A DNA stretch of 64,000 nucleotides from Tyto alba (taxonomy: Eukaryota > Chordata > Aves > Strigiformes > Tytonidae): contig NW_024881322.1 of NCBI RefSeq assembly GCF_018691265.1, positions 11,087,989 through 11,151,988 of the forward strand, in the 5' to 3' direction. Below the pieces are notes generated by a model. It saw nothing but the letters and a program-made list of their open reading frames with translations, did not search any database and was not told the origin of the DNA. The position numbers and the translations under genes are program-made. Of this stretch, positions 23,970 through 36,387 are shown piece after piece. Position 1 is the stretch's first letter; every line of letters starts with the position of its first letter.

Positions 23970-24507
23970 CCCAATTAAAACTAATCAAAAAGGTTTGAGG
24001 CACAGATGATAAAAAGTTAATAATTCTCTATTTGTTTAATTTAAGACCTTCAGAAGATAAATTGTTTCATGCATGGCTTGCAGACCATTTAGCATGTGGG
24101 CTCTATAGCCACAGAAAATAATTTGTAAGATGCTCTCGCTGTGTTGTTGCCAGTCTCTCCTCTCATATAGCCATGACTGAAATACAGCTCATGGCACAAT
24201 GATGGAGTGATGCAAAAGGTCCAACGTGTAGCAAGCATCTGAAATGACTGACTTGAGTTATACAAAGGTTTCACCTAGACCACTGAACTCAGTCTAATTA
24301 TATGCATTTGTTCTTCATGCTAACAGATCCCTTTAGTACAGCCCCTTTCAAGTGCTGGTGTCAAGCACATCATTTATAAGACAGAATTTCCTGAAAGAGA
24401 GGCAGGTTTATTATATAATGCCATACTGTACAAGGAAGAAGTGAGGCTGGAACTGGAAATTCCTGCAGTACTGTACGCTCTGTTTTGTCCTGATGCAAAC
24501 TCTACTT

Positions 24508-24605
24508 GTTTTTTTTTGTTTTTTTTTTTGTTTTGTTTTGTTTTGTTTGTTTGTTTTGTTTGTTTGTTTGTTTTGGTTTGGTTTGTTTGTTTTGTTTTGT
24601 TTTTT
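24508..24605 (+). repeat. (GTTT)n/(GTTTT)n simple repeat
   Basis: About 98 bases of T-rich GTTT and GTTTT units, complementary to the (CAAA)n tract at 23878-23969. The phenylalanine-, leucine- and valine-rich open frames across it are artefacts. Confidence 0.9.
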
Positions 24606-27600
24606 AACTTCTCTTTTTCCCACACAGGAAATGTCAAAAGTTTACAGAACACCTGTTTAGTTACCCACACTTTGTCCATTTTAAGTCAGAGCTAAAAAAC
24701 ATTTGCTGACCCAAACATACAAATTACATCATTACCTAATGAACTGTTGCAGAACTCATTTGAATGTAGCTGACTTTGTGAGGAGCATGACTCTTCCAGT
24801 CATTTAGACAGGAGTAGTTCAGGATAGACAATATTAATTTAGGGATGAGTCATTATATTCAGTACCAGTCTGAGGCCTAATGATTTGATTCAAATTAATT
24901 TAAATCAGTGGGAAGAAAAAAATAATACTAAAATTACACATATGGCAGACTATCAAAACAATCTTTTCCAAGATCCAAAGCACTTCAGGGATTGTCATTG
25001 CTAGGCTGAAATTCTTTTTTACATTGCATGGCATGTGTACAATCTTGCTCAGCTATAAAGGTGCTGATTGCATTGGTTAGATTCACTGCAGCCCTGTAGT
25101 CCTGCTGAGGTAGAGAGGTCTGGGGTTCAGAAAGTTTTCATTCCGAATGGAGAAAGGTTTCTGCCACTTCCTGATGCAGGTGCTATTTGAGAGTAGGCAA
25201 AAAGAGAGAAAGGATTGACAGAGAGAGTCAAATTCTAGCTGATCCCTGATGGGAAACCAGAAGGGAGGATTGAGGGAAATACAACAGGGATCAGATTAAT
25301 ATTTTTCTCTTTTTTGGCTAACACAATGGAGAACTTCTTTTAACACTTCCCTGTGGAAACAGAAGAGCCTTCGGTCATCCTTACATACATTGGGCCAAAC
25401 AGACCCAAAGCCTCTGGGCTCTGCTACTCAGATATATTTGCACCATTTATGCCTTTATTGGAGAATTCATGAAGAATTCTGCAAGTGAGATAAACCTTCC
25501 CATGCCAGCAAGCTGATCCAATGTCAGCAGATTATTTATTTGCAGAGGTGGCCCTGTGTTAGGTAAACAAAAAATGCTGTTTAATACTTCTTTGTAATGT
25601 TTTATTCACCACATCTCCTTCGATGCCTACCCTTGGGGCAAAGTCACCCATGTATCAGCATCCAGCAAACCAGGGAGGAGAGCAGGATCAAAGCAGTACA
25701 TTGGGTTTATACAGCATTCTGGGCAAGAGTCGATTTAACCCTTGTGAAACAACTACCATGAGCCATGTCATGCGATGCTCACCTAGAGTACGTGCTCAGT
25801 AGCAGGGCCTTTTCTTTTTTTCTTTTTTTGTTCCATATAGCATATGTGCCTGGCTGTCAGTATGATACCTCTTACAGCAGGGTTGTTGTAGGAAAGGAGA
25901 ATATGAAGCAAGGGAAAAAACCCGCGAAGTTGTTGAAGATAGAGCAGAGATACCTTCACAAATCTGCCTTCACCAGAAGTAATTTGTCTCATGGATGCTT
26001 TGATCCTAAGCTGCTGAAGGACACTTTATTCTCCTCTCCTTCAGAATACCTTGAGGGAGGATTACTTCTCTGTTTACCTTCTAAAAGATCATTGATAATA
26101 ATTTGGATGGAGGTGCAACAGGGAAATTCTTTATGCTTCTGCTTTTGCAAATTATAAAAAGAAGCCTTGTAATTAAGAGCTTGCTTGCTTGCATTTTAAA
26201 TACAGGATTAAATGCATCCCAATTTGTGGAACTGGTGCCTTTGCACACTGAGTCACATGGCCTGACATGCCCCTGAATTCTTGAGTGACTGGTGACCTGA
26301 TGATACAGGAGATACAGCCTTTGCTCCCTATGCCACAGCAACCTGGACTCAAATCCCAAAATGACAAGACTAGGGGACTAAAATGAGCTATAGCTACATA
26401 AACTGGACTGTAGAAAGCAATACAGGGTTGTGATCAACAGATTTGGTTTTGTTGCTGATTCTGTTAACAGGTTGGGGAGGGGGGGAAAATTATGCTAACT
26501 CAGTCACTTTCCTGAATCTCAATTTTCCTCTCTGAAAACTGGAGCTCACAATATTAATCTCCTTTGCAAAGTACTGATAAGAAATGCCACGTAAACTCTT
26601 TTCTGACTATGTGTAAATAAGAGACAGAATTTAAGATTAGCCTACATTCTAACTTGCGACCAAAGGTAGCGTTTCAACAACAGTTTCCAAAGATAAACAC
26701 CCACAAAAGAAATTCATTGCAGCATATATTCCTCTACAAAAAGCTGACTTTGAAATGCTTACTTACACTTCACTGACTGCATTGGCTCCTTCACTTGGGA
26801 AATTTGACTTTTACCACTAGCTCCGCTGCATGATTTTCAACCCTTCAGGTTCCTCCTTTGCTGCAGCCTGGTCAGCACATCCAGCCTTAGCTTGTGCAAC
26901 GTACAAACTGTTTGCAGGCTTCGCTGTATTCACTGAGGCTTCACAGCTCCGACTGTAACTCGTGCACAATTTCCACAGGAAAAAATGAACGACCTAAGCC
27001 TCAAACTCAGGGTCTGTCCACCTCCACCCCAAAAAATGCTACTGCACAAACACTGTCGGTGGCTGCATGATCCGTGGTGGTTAGTCCAAGAGATTTCATA
27101 ACCATCTGACTTTTGTTTTCAGCAGCCTATATCCAGTTCATTAGGAGAAGCTGGTAAATGTCAGCTCTACAAAGAGGACAAAAAATGATTCAGTCCTCTC
27201 TATATAATCTGTCTAATAAATTCAATAGGTGTCACTTTTGTGGAAGGGTCTATATACCTCAGCAGTAATTTGTCACGAAGAAACAGTTTCAGGGTGTTTC
27301 ACGGTTGTGTGTCAGTGTTTATTTCAGGCCTTATCTTCAATGAACATTTCTTGCTAAGAGAAATTAATTCCTTGCATCTGTCACTATAGGAACAAAGCAA
27401 ATGCACTTAATGTAGAAGGCCCGTTATTCAGTACATTAGGCACTGATATGACAGTTCTCCTCATCCCACAGTTGCACACAACAATAAGTAACCTCACTCA
27501 TCACCAAGATTTGCAAAATGTAATATTATGGGGGTAGATATTTTCTTTCTTTTGTTATTTTTGGTAGTATGTATTTTAACCCTGACAAAAAGAAACCAAC

Positions 27601-30600
27601 CCAAAACAAAAAAAAAAAATCTCACTCCTCCAGTAAACGCTGCATCACCATTTCAATTCAGCATGACAGATTTAGGCAATTTGAAAAGCAATGGTAAGAC
27701 CAAAAACAAAGAGCAGAGGGTTTATTAAGGGGACAAGACTTCTAAACTACACCGAAGTATACTGGAAGTGATTTGAAGTGAGCAGGTCTGCCTGCAGCAT
27801 GACTTTTGCTCAACTCTGGCCTTTCAAACCTAGCCTGCCCTCAAATATAATGGTCTAAATAAATTTCAAATCAAGACAAGTTGTTGTAGACAACTTTCTA
27901 AAGGAAAGTATTAGATATTAAAAAAATCAGTTATAACACCTCAGAATATCATTCAAAATGCGGGAGAGAAAGGAAACCCTAGAAATGCCAGGAAAGAAAA
28001 GCAGACAATGACTTGTTCGTCTGATGTCTGCCGTGATGAAGAACCAGGGAGATTCACATACAGGAGCTTTTCAAATTAACTGGAGGAAAATAAATTGTTT
28101 TTATTCTTTCTGATCTGAGTTACTGGTTTCCTGAAACATACAAACCGCTAGGTGATGAAATTAAACAAGCACAATAGCTACGTTAGGCACTCTGAATATT
28201 TGGAAAAAATCCGTATGCACAGAGCAGTCACTGAAATCAGAGTGGTAGTTCATTCTAGCTGCATGTTGCACTCATTTTTCTCAGTGATGCCAGCAAATAT
28301 ATTAATTTTGAAAACCTGCCTGCTAATCATTTTAAGCAAACACTGGAGAAAACTCAATTGGGAAGTATTTAAGCAGGCACCACAGGAAGCTCATTTTGGG
28401 ACAAGCTCACAGACAGCCAAAGAGTTATTTTCATCCCCTTTGAGACAGAAAAAACATCATGTGATGTACAAGTCCAGTCAGAGGTAACCAACATAATATA
28501 AATTGCAGATCACCACAGTGCAAAAAGACCTCCTTTGTAATAAAGATACCAGCTGCTAACACTGGAAATGTGATGCAGAAGTGAGTCTGCATGCCTCAGA
28601 ATGAACGATGCCCATTTTCCTGAGGAGTTGTGCCATCCATTCACATGCACTGCTGCCATACTTAATTTAACAGTCATAACTTGTCTTCAGTGTCTCCTGC
28701 TCCTGGGCTGTGCTGCCATACCTCTTACCCCTCCTCCATGTCTTCCAATCCCTCTGTTGTTCCTCAGATCTCTCCTACATCCCTCAGCTATCGATTATGC
28801 TTCAATATATCATGTTATATGACCAGATTTGCACTTTACTTGGGGGTAGCAGACATAATGGTTTGTTTGCCTATTTTTTCCCTGCCTTAATTAGGCACTA
28901 AGACAACCTTTTCTCCCCCTTTGCCATCAAGTTCCACTCAATACATAGGAATCCATATTTCTGAGACACCCATGTGTTTATTAAAGTTGGGGAAAATTAC
29001 CAAACAGGTTCAGGAAAATACCTATGGTGCTATTGTAAAACCAGGCTAAAATGAGCTACAAAACCATCAGTGAGGTATGGCCTTTCCTAGATTAATTTTT
29101 GGGTCAAAACAGGAAGTTATAGTCAGTGAAAATTAAATTAATGATACAAGCTTAATCTCTGACTTTGCAACCAGCCTGAACTTCGCAATATACATAGTTT
29201 AAACTGTTCCCCAGTTTTCATGAATTAAACCATCTAGTTTTTCCTCTCATATAAACTCTTGGAAGAGCCCCAAAGTCATTCTGCCACTTCTGCTCTCAAC
29301 AACCACCTTGCCATCCCACAGCCTGGGATGAATATAGGTTCCCTGAGCACTGCAGCCCCTCTCACCAGCTCTGCCCCAAGGCCATACAGCCTTCAAATGT
29401 TTACGTGCAACAGTGTCTTTAAATACCTCAATTTACCTGCTTTTAACCAAAGAAATAGCATAAAGCATCTCTAATCCTCTTTGAGGAAAACAAACTCGCA
29501 AGAAATGTTGGGCTTTGATCAGTAATATTCCACTCATCTAGTTGAAATCTAATAGCTAAACACAACTGTCTATTTGCTGCAATTGTTTTTTGTCACAACA
29601 TTTTTCAATAGTGTATCTCTGCTCTGAATTAGCAAAGGCCACTGAATGTTTTCTTAATGACTAGCATATAGTCCCTGAAGCATTGTGCAGCTGTTTTTTT
29701 TTTTCCCTCCTATTTAAATTTCTAAAAAAAAATTTGAGCCTCTAAATGAAGGAGGAATTACTCTGGGGTTTGCTGAGTTTCCACTGCTTTTTAGCAGCCT
29801 CTATTTCTTTCGCTAGCTCCTGAGTCATTCCAGAAAATATCCTAGCAGCTCCTATGTCAGGGGTCCTTTGGACCACACGATCTCAGCTGCAAAGTAAGAT
29901 GTTTTCCTATTTCCAGATGAGTTTCATCCACTCCAGGTTAAGGAACAGCTGTTATTTCCTTCTCCCTTCTCCTATATTCGTACACATTTCTCAGTCCCTT
30001 GCCTCTCTGTTCCCTTTACTGCACGAGCTCTTCAGCACAGGCTGCCCCTCTGCTCGCGCACGAGCCCCTTGCCTGATGCACCCAGGAGCCAACTCAGCTG
30101 GCACCTCAAGGGGTGACTGCCACGTACCTCACCCAAACGCACACAGAGGCAGAAGTGCAACCAGTCTCATTTAGGAGAACTTCTGAAGAGCACAGAGAAT
30201 ATGGTGGCATTTTAGCTACTTGAAAACCAACATATTTTTAGCTTAGTTTAACTGGATTTTTTTTTTTTTTTAATGAATCTACTAGTTTCCAAGTGTCTGA
30301 AAGAACAAGATTATTTGCCAAGACAGCTGAAATATTTCTATTCATCGCTTTAATTCGTGTTTTCTTTGCTGGGTTAATATTTTGCCATTCTTAAATGCTC
30401 TAAATTTTAAAATTCGTTTATCCCCCTCTCCAACTGCTGCCAAATGAGATTTCTAGTAGCTTAAAAATCCAGAAACAGACTGTTGGTTCAACAATATTTT
30501 ACTGCCTATTGTTTAAATCCGATTATTTAGTATCCCTGGAATCATGACAATGGATTTATACATATAGCAATTATTTTATATTTATCTCCTTAAACTTTGT

Positions 30601-32664
30601 TTTTTCATAATCGCCTTAGTGTTCAACAGTCACTGTCAAGCCATTATCCAGTCACAGGTTCATAACACATAATTTGATTAAACCTATTACAAAAATATTG
30701 AAAGGGGTTTTTTTCCATCATGCTTCACCAGAACAATGAAGAGATGCCATGCACAACAACAATTCCCTCCTCCACAACAATTCATACAGAAACGTTCTTT
30801 GTTTGCAAAGCTTCTTTGTTCTTTGTCCTGTGATGCTTAATTAAGGATATAATGGAGAATATTACAGTAATTTTAGAGTAGTTTGGAAGTAATGATGCCT
30901 GAGGCAAAGCATGGAGTTCTATTTAACGTAACTCAACATCCAAGCGTTGGCAATGGCCTTTACAAATGGACCCTACTGCTATCACAATTTTCAGAAATAA
31001 TTTGCAGTTCCCTTTGCTCTCCTCCCTAATAACTGTACTTTTCGATTTCTTGGGTGCCTCTAAGGAGCATAAAGATGCATTTTGTAAAAGCTTATCTTTC
31101 TCCCTTATTAAACAGAACGCCTTGAAATCATTTTCTGTTGGCATAAAGTTTTCTTCCCAGAGGCACATAACTCCTATTGCAGGTCGTATGCCGCATCTAT
31201 CAAGTTAGTCATGTGGATCACAGAAGCGTGATAGACGCTTATGCTAAATAAAGAAGATCTAGAGGTGAATTTCATCCAGGAATAACCAGCTAATTCCCAT
31301 GAAGACTCACTGCAGTTTTATGGGGTTTCAAGAGAAAGAGCTCTCACCACCTCAGTCTGGTGTTGAGGAAGACCAGGGTGGGGTTGTTACTCCCAAGGCA
31401 TAGCCATGTCGGACCGTGCTGTGATACACAGAAACTGAAATAAGGGTAACAGCCACTATCAAGCTGCAGTCCCTGGCTGGCCTCAGCATGGTTTGCAGGT
31501 CCCGGTGAAGAGTTTGCACACGCGTGTTTTGTCCAGGCTTGTTCTCCTGTTGCATAGCCACTGCTTCCCCCCAACCCCTCAGGTTCCACTGAGGCTAAAA
31601 GTGGAATTATTTTTTCTATTCACAGCCTTACCATAAAGGTTTCCAACATACATATATTTTCCATTTAAAGCATGCTTTCATAAAGGGTATTTGGACTGTA
31701 ATAAAATAATGAGTTTTAATGAGTATTCTACAGAGAAACTACACACCACAGGTTGACATGGGGCGGAAATTAAGTACTACTTCTAATGGAGATTTTAAAT
31801 TTGTTTCAAACTCAATTTTATTAATGTTTTTAGCAATGTAAGGAATCAGAATAAAAACCTTAAATTCTCAATTAGAGCACCTTAAACATGCAAGTGTCTC
31901 CCCGCAGGAGAAGGAGCCCTGGATGAGGTGAGCCAGGCTACATGCTGGAGCAATGAGACTGTCCACACTCCAAAACATCGCCTAAATTCAAGCGAGATCT
32001 TGCCAGTGTAGTTCGTGTTTCACACTCATTTATCTTCTCTATTAAAACTGGTAAATTTTGGTGCATAAGTCTGTGCACTGTGAGCCGGACTGTGGCCTCC
32101 CCATTCCCCATAGGCAAGACTCCCAGGCACAGGGCAGCTAGTTTCACTCTCTGACTAAAGGCAGGTCACAGTTTCAAGTTTTCTACTCCAAGTTAGTATC
32201 TCTTGAAATCTTTCATTAGGGAAACAGTAAATCCCATGAACCCATCTGAAACCTTACACCTAGGGGGACAGGTCAGACAGGTTGGAAAATTTCTCTAAAT
32301 TCTTTTCTGTAGATAGGACACCATATTAAAAATATTAGCAACTCAGTGAAGCAAGCAGGAAAACTGCCAGAGGAGGGGTTTATTTCAGGCGAGTCCTTAA
32401 AAAAAAAAATTTGCGTGCTGTGCAGATGCCAAAATGTGAAATTTATCTGGCACTCCCAAGCATAAGTATCTAGATAAACATCTCCCAACCATCTGGAGAC
32501 GCCAACATGAGGTGAGCTTAGGCCCAGCACAGCTAAGGCTAAAGGTGCATAATGTAAAGGGAACAGATTTCATCACAACTCTGTCATACATTTTTTCTAC
32601 CTGACCTTATTTATCAGCTTTGAAGTGCTTCCCAAAGCAGGGCCATGTATTCATTTTTTATTTC

Positions 32665-32691
32665 TTTTTTTTTTTTTTTTTTTTTTTTTTT
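32665..32691 (+). repeat. poly(T) tract followed by CCCCAG
   Basis: Twenty-seven T followed by CCCCAG. It imitates a polypyrimidine tract with a 3' splice site, but no credible exon follows, so I call it simple repeat. Confidence 0.85.
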
Positions 32692-33254
32692 CCCCAGACT
32701 GGTGTATTGCTTCTTAGGCTAAAGAAATAAAATAAAATTAATTTTGGAGCCATGCACTCCAAGGCACTTCACATTAAACGGTAGACACTACAGGCAACTA
32801 GATAGCACTAATAGCACCTGAGGCAATTTCCTTTCCTATGTTTCTTCTCAGTTGCCAGCTGGAGTCTGGGCTAAAAATAGCCTTGCCATGACAGAATAAT
32901 GAATCCCAGCAATAAGTGTATTTCGCAGCCATGCAATGAGGTCATTATCTATGCGTTAATGGATGAACGGGGTGGTAAAGGGAGGGAAACTGTTATTGGG
33001 TGGTACAATAAAAACGTGGAATGAACGAAAGAAATCCCAACAAATGTTGCTCAAAAGGGTCTGAAAATCATAGCCTGCTTTCCTGTTTATGTTAGCGTAG
33101 GAATAATTTACATGACATTAAAAATTTAAATACTCATAAGAAATTCTTCTTAGCTGGCAATTCATCTGCATAAACAATTACTGCTTTCTTGGCTCTGTGA
33201 AATTATTTTACAGTACTACTAATAATAAGGGAAACATATTCCAAAGCTAATTAC

Positions 33255-33305
33255 AAAAAAAAAAAAAAAAAAAAAACCAAACAAAAACAAAACACAAAAA
33301 AAAAC
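33255..33305 (+). repeat. poly(A) with (CAAAA)n
   Basis: Twenty-two A followed by degenerate CAAA/CAAAA units. Confidence 0.9.
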
Positions 33306-33500
33306 ACCTCTAGAAGAAGTCACCTAAACCCAAGAGTTCTGAACCACCTGTTGTCCAATTTTCCCTCTTCAAAAGTTCAAATAAATCAACACAGAACAAT
33401 ATATATATTCTCAATACTAGATCTGAGCTGAAACAGTAGATATGTAGCTCTACACAGCTGACTTAGAGAGGGGATGAAATGAAAACTGACTACTCAATAT

Positions 33501-33540
33501 TAAAAAAAACAACAAAAAATAAAAAACAACAAAACAAACA
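33501..33540 (+). repeat. A-rich (CAA/CAAAA)n tract
   Basis: Low-complexity A-rich sequence with scattered C and T, similar to the tract about 250 bp upstream. Confidence 0.8.
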
Positions 33541-36358
33541 GAATCTTGTTATTGCTGCTGTAATACTTAACAGCACTACGCCAAAAAGAAATCAGTCTTT
33601 TTCCCTCCCAGCCTGTTGATTATCATCATTTGACATAATTTGTCTACTGGCAGTTTCAACATTTCCGCTCTTTAGAGACCAGCCAATCATATATATCTTC
33701 ATTGCCTGTAAACACAGCACTAAGTCAGAGAAAGTATATTTTAATTCTCATATTTAAAGCTGACCCTCGTTTCTCCTTATTGAGGAAAGAGCAGAGAGGT
33801 TTCCACTTGAGGAAAGTGTCCCCTTTCTACCTCAAAGATACTTTGTGTTACAGTGCCCAAGTGAGATAGAATGTCGTGTAGATAAAGAATACATACCAAA
33901 GACCAAGACAGTGGAGAACACTTAATGAATGATATAGTTAGCCCAATAGGTATAGGAAGGGAAACATCCACTAGAGCACTTGCAGGGAGCCCTTGACCTA
34001 GGGAAGCACAGAGCCTGCTAGGTTCGAATTGAGCTGCTTGCTTGGGCCCAGCACCAAAGCTTAATTGCTTATGGTGCAACACCATCAGAATACAGATTTG
34101 CTCCGTGAGAGCATTTAATACAGCATGACTTTATGTCCAGGTCTCTTATGCATTAACAGAGAAAAGCACAGCAATTAGGTCTTGCATAAAAGTATGATAC
34201 GTAAAAAGCAGGAGAAAAAACTTTTGAGGCAGACCAATTATCTGTAACGCACAATGCAATGACAACGCTTCAGACTAAAGAACAGAGACAGCCCCCGATC
34301 CTGCAAACCTTTATTGTCCTGCACTTCCCTACCATGAGTAATCTCCTTGGGATTCAATGAGACATTGCATAATAGTAAAATTAAACCATGTATCATCATT
34401 TTGAAGGCACAGTTCTGAAACAAATACTATCTACAGTCTCCATTCTATTTGCTGAGCAGAGGAGAGAAAAGAAGGAGGAAAAAAAAAAAAAATCATTGGA
34501 AAACTTTTCTGACAAAGGCCTTGTTTTTCCTTTCCAGCCGAGTAGAAAGAGAAGACATTATCACCAGATCAGTTACACAAATATTAACAGTCTAGCGATC
34601 AGGATATTTTCAAGTTGAATAGGTTGGCATAGATTGATCTAGTAGGCCTAGATTCATCCCATTTTCGTCTCGGTTCCCTTTCTTTGGAGAGAGGCCAGGA
34701 CAATGAGCCTTCTCAGATGAATCCTGAAGTCAAATACCTAAAGTTAACCTGAATCCCCGTATTTGTGTACACACAGTGGCCACCTGCAGCTCCTAGAGTC
34801 TGGTTTCCAGTGCAACTATTTAAGTCTGCGCATTCACATTTCTTTCTGCTTATACTCACTCCAAGTCCAGATTGCAGAAAATTCCTTCTGCAGACTTTTT
34901 CAAGCAAGGAGTTTGCCCCAAGTGAATATAGAGAGCAGCCTAAATGCAATCCTCTGTACATGTACGCTGTACTTCTGCTGGTGCTTCAGATAATATGACA
35001 CTTGGGCTCAGCTGGGAAGGCTGGTCCTTGACCCCAGGGCTTGGCAAATCTAGCCACAGCAGCCTATGAGCCAGCCAGCCTCTCGGAGAGAGGGCCCGTA
35101 GTGAGGGCTATGGAAATGGCCACACGTTCTGCCCCTCAAAACAGTAATTCAGTTCACTACAGCAGCTTAAACTCCCAGAGAAGGTGGGTTTGGTCTGCAA
35201 CACTGGGCTGAATTGCTGTGGCTGGGGTGCAGTTTGTTCCCCTCTGCTGGATCTGACATAGGGGTGCTCCCACAGAACGCCCAGGTAGGAAGGAGGTGGT
35301 AACATGGTCCATGACATTAGGCAGAGAGACCTGACAGAGGAGACGCATCCTCTGATGGTGGAACCACAAAGATAACCTTAACGGTTGCTTAGATGGCTAC
35401 ATAGCGTGAACCCAGCTCAAGGAAGCCCAAGAGGCTGTGCAACTAGAGAGGCATGCAGCTGTGAAAACAGGACTAAGATGAAGATTCATCATGTTACCCA
35501 TTATCTTTTGTTTCCAATCTACTAATGAAAAGCCTGGCCTTGAATTTTGCTGTAAACTGTGATGTCAACTTTTGGTAAGTACAGGTTTTGCCATTGGTGA
35601 GTCCAGCAAACCTTGCATGTGCTATATCAATAGAGACAGTGAATATGACAAGGAATGCACAGGCAATGCCAGTCACAGGCCAACACTAGGAGAGACGCCT
35701 AAGAAAGGAAGGGCCAGAGTGTTAGGTGTGAAATAGGTCAACAACAGAGGTTGGTGATCTTAAATTCTGTGTAAAGACCACTTTTGGCAGGTCGACAGCC
35801 AGACATTTCTCTTCAGTCTTAACAGCATTCCTGGCTAAGCCAAGATTTTAATGGTGCTTTTTTATCTGTGACTGCTTCCTTCTCCTGTAGCCTCAGGTAA
35901 CTGCAAATAATATGGTGAGGATGGAAGGACCAGTGTTGAACAATTACTAAAATTTGATGGCTGAAGAATCTCTCCTTATATGTAAGGCATGTTTTTAAAT
36001 AGTTGATACAGTTGTAATAGATGATCTACCCACACATTACAGCCACGATATCAGGAGGGACAGGATATCACTGGTGCATGTTGTAAATAGACATTTATAA
36101 AGCATGCTATAAACAAGACCTGAGTTGCAAACCTTTAACAACAACAATTGATTAAATTTCCATTCATCTAAACATGAATTAAATTTATTAACTCTTTTCA
36201 AATATTTATTTAGTATAAAGAAGCATCTCCAAAACAGTACTGATTCTTACATTTTTAAATAGGGTACTGGAATACAAATTAAAAGAATTTGCCAGAAAAC
36301 CAAATTAAAAACCCCAAAGATATTAACACAAACATTTTTGCTTCTTCAAAGAATTTGC

Positions 36359-36387
36359 AAAAAAAAAAAAAAATACAAAACAAAACA
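36359..36387 (+). repeat. poly(A) with short CAAAA tail
   Basis: Fifteen A followed by A-rich sequence with C interruptions. Confidence 0.85.

Noticed and set aside
24374..24695. Frames of 84-101 codons on both strands
   Set aside because: Translations of the (GTTT)n repeat; low complexity only.
32665..32710. Poly(T) followed by CCCCAG, resembling a 3' splice site
   Set aside because: The tract is a homopolymer, and no credible coding exon follows it.
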